5,073 nucleotides of DNA, taken from the NCBI GenBank assembly GCA_002359085.1, contig DEQB01000023.1:1-5073 (forward strand), given 5' to 3'. The notes below the pieces were generated by a model. That model was not told the origin of the DNA. It saw only the letters and a list, made by a program, of their open reading frames with translations, and made no database searches. The DNA comes from Erysipelothrix sp. UBA3377 (GTDB lineage: Bacteria; Bacillota_I; Bacilli_A; Erysipelotrichales; Erysipelotrichaceae). This document shows positions 4,553-5,073 of this stretch, in pieces (the stretch's first letter is position 1; each line of letters begins with the position of its first letter). The position numbers were made by a program, and so were the translations under genes.

Positions 4553-5073
4553 GTCCATTCCACCAAAGTTGCCCCATAAGTGAGACCACCCCCGAATGCG
4601 ACCATGATAATTTTCATTCCTTTTTTAAAAGTTTCTTTTTGATTTTCTTCATCCAATAATAACGGCACACTTCCCGAAGAAGTATTACCCACTACATCCA
4701 CATTTACTAAGAACTTGTCCATGGGAATTTTTAAACTTTTTGAAGCCATTTCCAAAATTCTTAAATTCGCTTGATGCGATACGATATAATCAACATCCGA
4801 TAGATCAAGGTTATTATCACGAACCAGTTTTAAGACACTGTCTTTCAAAGCCTTTACCGCAAACTTAAATACCGCCCTGCCTTCCATTTGGAAGTAAGGA
4901 TGACGTGCTTCACGTGCATGATACGGGTGATTGAAGTCACTCATACTCACTGCACTCAGTGAGTTTGAAACATCACTCTCATTATGAATGAATGAATCAA
5001 TAATACCCACATCACTGGCTTCAAGCACAACCGCACCGGCACCATCTCCAAATAAAATACTGGTAGCACGATC
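4549..5073 (-). CDS. fabH: 3-oxoacyl-ACP synthase III (FabH), C-terminal part; 5' end beyond the window
   Basis: FabH condenses an acyl-CoA primer (usually acetyl-CoA or a branched starter) with malonyl-ACP to begin fatty acid synthesis in the cytoplasm. The frame is open to the window edge, giving 174 visible residues of a protein that is usually about 310-325, so the N-terminal half with the catalytic Cys is not seen. Visible family marks: the fragment opens with DRATSILFGDGAGAV, typical of the middle of FabH; the catalytic His is in SHQAN (fragment residue 100); the catalytic Asn is in GNTS (residue 130); and the C-terminus has FGGGLTYGATLVEW. The usual PHQAN reads SHQAN here. An in-frame GTG at 5028 is internal, not the start, because homology continues upstream of it. 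The UGA stop lies within the -35 hexamer of the next promoter. The substrate class (straight or branched primer) cannot be told from this part. Confidence 0.96.
   Translation of the reverse strand, partial: DRATSILFGDGAGAVVLEASDVGIIDSFIHNESDVSNSLSAVSMSDFNHPYHAREARHPYFQMEGRAVFKFAVKALKDSVLKLVRDNNLDLSDVDYIVSHQANLRILEMASKSLKIPMDKFLVNVDVVGNTSSGSVPLLLDEENQKETFKKGMKIIMVAFGGGLTYGATLVEWT

Noticed and set aside
4945..4964. 8-bp stem, 4-nt loop hairpin (ACTCACTG / CAGTGAGT) inside fabH
   Set aside because: About as frequent as expected by chance, no T-run follows, and it is coding sequence.
4986..4997. Three tandem GAAT units in fabH as a slippage (phase-variation) tract
   Set aside because: Only three units, too short to expect phase variation; the frame is intact.
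4549..5028. fabH as a complete 159-residue gene starting at GTG 5028
   Set aside because: The frame stays open to the window edge with clear FabH homology (DRATSILFGDGAGAV) before this codon, so it is a partial gene cut by the window.

Overview
The window is one continuous stretch of a type II fatty acid synthesis (FAS II) operon, read entirely on the minus strand, with almost no noncoding DNA. In transcription order, from high to low coordinate, it runs: 3' part of fabH (cut by the window edge), acpP, fabD, fabG, fabF, fabZ, acpS, plsC, then an intrinsic terminator. The gene order, strong AGGAGG-type ribosome binding sites, AT-leaning composition and a FabT-like operator suggest a Bacillota (Firmicutes) genome. 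UGA is used as a stop four times (fabH, fabG, fabF, fabZ), so the genetic code is the standard bacterial one and not the Mycoplasma code. Erysipelotrichia or a similar lineage is a guess; nothing below phylum can be claimed from the sequence alone.

Layout: 4549-5073 fabH C-terminal part; 4490-4548 the only real intergenic gap (59 nt), holding a near-consensus promoter, a palindromic operator and the acpP Shine-Dalgarno; 4265-4489 acpP; 3388-4272 fabD; 2685-3395 fabG; 1445-2674 fabF; 1021-1443 fabZ; 711-1052 acpS; 38-718 plsC; 27-58 terminator; 1-26 nothing recognisable. Junctions after acpP are -8, -8, +10, +1, -32 and -8 nt, so the genes from acpP to plsC look like one translationally coupled unit. 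Several true starts lie inside longer open frames, and I have moved them using Shine-Dalgarno position and family N-termini (acpP, fabD, fabF, acpS).

How the genes work together: AcpS puts the phosphopantetheine arm on AcpP; FabD loads malonyl groups on it; FabH starts chains; FabF elongates; FabG reduces the 3-keto group; FabZ dehydrates; PlsC uses the finished acyl chains to make phosphatidic acid. Two parts of the pathway are absent from the window: an enoyl-ACP reductase (FabI/FabK/FabL) and acetyl-CoA carboxylase (AccABCD).

The pathway is well known and I found no sign of an undescribed system. The points most worth a second look are regulatory and architectural: the FabT-like box on an internal promoter whose -35 contains the fabH stop codon, the GTG-initiated acpS nested in the end of fabZ, the recurring ATGNNTAA overlap, and a terminator hairpin that includes the plsC stop codon.
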